Part shown: positions 61,938-64,000 of the stretch, piece after piece | Numbering within the stretch: position 1 is the stretch's first letter | Layout: the number at the start of each line of letters is the position of its first letter | NCBI RefSeq assembly: GCF_003713065.1 | Contig: NZ_CP033433.1 | Span: 1,833,001-1,897,000, forward strand | Reading direction: 5' to 3' | Origin: Cohnella candidum | GTDB lineage: Bacteria; Bacillota; Bacilli; Paenibacillales; Paenibacillaceae | Length of the DNA: 64,000 nucleotides | The notes under the pieces: model-generated | What the model was told of the DNA's origin: nothing | The model's database searches: none | The model's input: the letters and a program-made list of their open reading frames with translations, nothing else | Translations under genes and position numbers: made by a program

Positions 61938-62177
61938 AACGCGTTGACGGGACCAACAAGCGGATCCGGGCAAAATCAGAGAGTAAATTCCGAAGGCTGA
62001 GAGAATTTACGTTGACCCCCGCCTCCCCCACCCCCGAGCGGCCGGCGATAAACCGGACAGTCCCTGCTGTTACCAGGGTTCGAGAGGACGGCTTTACGCG
62101 CGCGGATCGCGCCGGCCGTCAATGAAGGTGGTACCGCGGAAGCCGAGCTTCCGTCCTTTATCGGACGGGGGCTTTTT
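61938..62177 (+). promoter_or_regulatory. Proline T-box leader
   Basis: Stem I apex: AGAGAG at 61978-61983, then TAAATTC/GAATTTA closing a GGCTGAGA-type loop. The specifier is probably CCC at 62027-62029 followed by A, a proline codon. T-box sequence AATGAAGGTGGTACCGCGG at 62121-62139, with TGGT able to pair with a tRNA ending ACCA. Terminator: 11-bp stem 62146-62156/62163-62173 and T5. Uncharged tRNA-Pro should prevent termination and switch on proBA. Confidence 0.9.
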
Positions 62178-62207
62178 ATATTGTCTGACGGAAGGCGGTT
62201 TACGGTT

Positions 62208-63335
62208 ATGGGGCAACGGATCGTGGTCAAAATCGGAAGCAGCTCGCTGACGGCCGAAGAAGGCGGATTGGAAAACGGCAAGGTCCGCTTTCTCGCGGAT
62301 GAGCTGGCAGCGTTGCATGAGGCGGGACACCATGTGCTGCTCGTCACTTCGGGCGCAGTAGCAGCCGGGTTCCGGCGAATCGGCTACGCGGCGCGGCCGA
62401 AGCTCGTGCACGAGAAACAAGCGGCGGCCGCCGTCGGTCAAGCCTTGCTGATGCAAGCCTACCACGAAGCTTTCGGCAAGCAAGACATCTCGGTAGCTCA
62501 AATTCTCCTCACCCGGCCGGATTTCGGCAACCGGGGCCGGGCGCAAAACGCCCAGCGGACGATCGAGGAGCTCCTGAAACAGCGCGTGATTCCGATTTTC
62601 AACGAAAACGACACGGTCGCCGTGGACGAACTCAAATTCGGAGAGAACGACACGCTGTCCGCGCTCGTCGCGAATCTCGTGAAGGCCGACGGGCTGTATA
62701 TCCTGACGGATATGGACGGCCTGTATTCCGCGGATCCCCGGAAAGCGCCGGACGCGGTCAAAATCGGCCGGGTCGACGTCATTTCCGACGAACTTTACCG
62801 CATCGCGAGCGGAGCGGGCTCCTCCGTCGGCACCGGCGGCATGCGTTCCAAAATCGAAGCCGCGAGGATCGCCATGCAAGGCGGCATCCCGACGTTCGTC
62901 GGCAAAGTCGCCGAGCCGGGCGACCTGGCCGCAGCCGTCCGCGGGGATGGCAAAGGCACGTATTTCTCCTCTTCCCTGCACTCGCTCTCGGCGAAGAAGC
63001 ACTGGATCGGGTTCCTCTCCGTGCCCCAAGGTCGGATCATCGTCGACGAAGGCGCCCAAACGGCTTTGCTCCGAGGCGGGAAGAGCTTGCTCCCCGCCGG
63101 CATCGTCGGCGTCGAAGGCGACTTCCATCCGGGCGACGTCGTCGAGGTCGCGGGCCCGGACGGCCGCACGCTCGGGCGGGGCGTCACGCACTACGCCGCT
63201 TGGCAAATTACCGCGGTCGCCCGGCTGGGCACCGAAGAAGCGATGAAGCGGGTCGAGGTGACCCGCGTGGAAGTCATCCACCGCGACGAATGGGTCGCGA
63301 CCCCTATTTTGAAGGAGGCTGGTTCCCATGAGTGA
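62208..63335 (+). CDS. proB: Glutamate 5-kinase
   Basis: 375 aa from ATG 62208 (GGAAGGCGG ~9 nt upstream; TTG 62181 is too near the terminator). Amino-acid kinase domain: VVKIGSSSLT, LLVTSGAVAAGF, FNENDTVAVDELKFGENDTL and GTGGMRSKIEAA; C-terminal PUA domain (~275-370, GRIIVDEGAQTALLRGGKSL). First step of proline synthesis from glutamate, feedback-inhibited by proline in relatives. Overlaps proA by 8 nt. Confidence 0.96.
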   Translation: MGQRIVVKIGSSSLTAEEGGLENGKVRFLADELAALHEAGHHVLLVTSGAVAAGFRRIGYAARPKLVHEKQAAAAVGQALLMQAYHEAFGKQDISVAQILLTRPDFGNRGRAQNAQRTIEELLKQRVIPIFNENDTVAVDELKFGENDTLSALVANLVKADGLYILTDMDGLYSADPRKAPDAVKIGRVDVISDELYRIASGAGSSVGTGGMRSKIEAARIAMQGGIPTFVGKVAEPGDLAAAVRGDGKGTYFSSSLHSLSAKKHWIGFLSVPQGRIIVDEGAQTALLRGGKSLLPAGIVGVEGDFHPGDVVEVAGPDGRTLGRGVTHYAAWQITAVARLGTEEAMKRVEVTRVEVIHRDEWVATPILKEAGSHE

Positions 63336-64000
63336 AGTCCGTACCAAAGCGCAGGCGGCGCAAGATACGGCGGCCGCACTGGCCCGTTTGACCACCGAGG
63401 CGAAAAACGAAGCTCTCGCCGCAATCGCCGATGCGCTGATTGCCCGCTCTCGGGAGATCATAGAGAGCAACGAGGAAGATTTGGCCCGCGGCCGCGAGCA
63501 AGGCACCTCCGCTTCGCTGCTCGATCGGCTCAAGCTGACGGAGGAGCGAATCGCCGGCATCGCGGAAGGCGTACGCCAAGTGATCGCGCTGCCGGATCCG
63601 GTCGGCGACGTGCTCGAAAGCTTCGACCGGCCGAACGGCATGCAGATCGAGAAACGGCGCGTTCCGCTCGGAGTCGTCGGCATGATCTACGAAGCCCGCC
63701 CGAACGTCACGGTCGACGCCGCCGCCCTGTGCCTGAAAACCGGCAATACGGTCGTGCTGCGCGGCGGCTCCTCCGCCCTCTCCTCCAACCGCAGCATCGT
63801 ACGGATCATGCGGGAGACGCTGGAGAAAACCGAGATCCCTTCGGACGCGGTCCAACTGATCGAGGACCCGAACCGCAGCTCCGTGGACGAAATGCTGAAG
63901 CTGAACGGTCTGCTCGACGTCGTCATTCCGAGAGGCGGCGCTTCCCTCATCCAGAACGTCGTACAGAACGCGACGGTGCCCGTGATCGAGACGGGAGCGG
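63328..64000 (+). CDS. proA: Gamma-glutamyl phosphate reductase, partial
   Basis: The first 224 residues; the gene runs off the right edge. GAAGGAGG lies 9 nt before ATG 63328. Family marks: LGVVGMIYEARPNVTVDAAA, CLKTGNTVVLRGGSSA, VVIPRGGASLI. NADPH-dependent reduction of glutamyl-5-phosphate to glutamate semialdehyde. The catalytic Cys lies beyond the window. Confidence 0.96.
   Translation, partial: MSEVRTKAQAAQDTAAALARLTTEAKNEALAAIADALIARSREIIESNEEDLARGREQGTSASLLDRLKLTEERIAGIAEGVRQVIALPDPVGDVLESFDRPNGMQIEKRRVPLGVVGMIYEARPNVTVDAAALCLKTGNTVVLRGGSSALSSNRSIVRIMRETLEKTEIPSDAVQLIEDPNRSSVDEMLKLNGLLDVVIPRGGASLIQNVVQNATVPVIETGA

Noticed and set aside
62094-63683. Minus-strand 529-aa frame opposite the T-box, proB and proA
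   Set aside because: Crosses a T-box and two conserved genes; no domain.
1-64000. tRNA, rRNA, insertion sequences or prophage genes
   Set aside because: No cloverleaf, rRNA-like stretch, transposase, integrase or terminal inverted repeat was recognised on either strand.

Overview
The window looks like a chromosomal segment of a spore-former of the Paenibacillaceae (Cohnella/Paenibacillus type). The evidence is a high-GC Firmicute style with strong AGGAGG ribosome sites, a T-box leader, ParC/ParE, a double dynamin, SLH and copper-amine-oxidase-N wall proteins, and close relatives of Bacillus subtilis YfiB/YfiC, YvfR-YvfU and MtnE/MtnU. I see no phage, insertion sequence, tRNA or rRNA. The genus is an inference from protein style, not from a search.

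Layout. 1-1.3 kb: YdeI-like protein and a VOC protein. 1.3-14.2 kb: a cell-wall sugar (MurNAc) recovery locus. On the minus strand it holds murQ, an ABC sugar importer, anmK, a GNAT, a PIG-L-like protein, a NamZ-like muramidase and a BadF-type kinase; then an RpiR/MurR-type regulator and, divergently, a GH4 6-phospho-glycosidase with a second BadF kinase. A 13-bp operator-like sequence occurs three times at its promoters. 14.2-15.8 kb: a small protein, methionine aminopeptidase and an apparently autoregulated XRE repressor. 15.8-18.8 kb: a 7TM-DISM histidine kinase and OmpR-type regulator, divergent from overlapping promoters. 18.9-22.8 kb: methyltransferase, CapA-like lipoprotein, alpha/beta hydrolase, MarR and a 58-aa protein. 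22.8-27.8 kb: parC and parE, separated by a six-unit, 51-bp-period repeat array. 27.8-34.4 kb: ABC-2 exporter, SGNH hydrolase and a heterodimeric ABC exporter. 34.6-39.0 kb: double dynamin and nth. 39.2-43.6 kb: SLH protein and wall amidase. 43.8-46.9 kb: leuC-leuD with a divergent LysR regulator. 47.0-50.5 kb: ABC-2 exporter with a DesK/DesR-type two-component system. 50.5-52.7 kb: omega-amidase/nitrilase and aminotransferase. 52.7-61.8 kb: a tightly overlapped six-gene operon. 61.9-64 kb: proline T-box, proB and the start of proA, which runs off the right edge.

Two parts deserve most attention. The first is the six-gene operon at 52.7-61.8 kb: an Hpt-REC-degenerate GGDEF-REC protein, a membrane-anchored HEAT-like protein, a processive family 2 glycosyltransferase, a membrane-anchored TIM-barrel hydrolase, a single-domain receiver and a multi-domain histidine kinase. 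It reads as a phosphorelay-controlled machine that makes or trims a surface polysaccharide. The second is the MurNAc locus, which combines an ABC importer, a NamZ homologue without a signal peptide, two sugar kinases and an altered PIG-L protein. This suggests import of an intact wall sugar and cytoplasmic breakdown, unlike the PTS route of B. subtilis.
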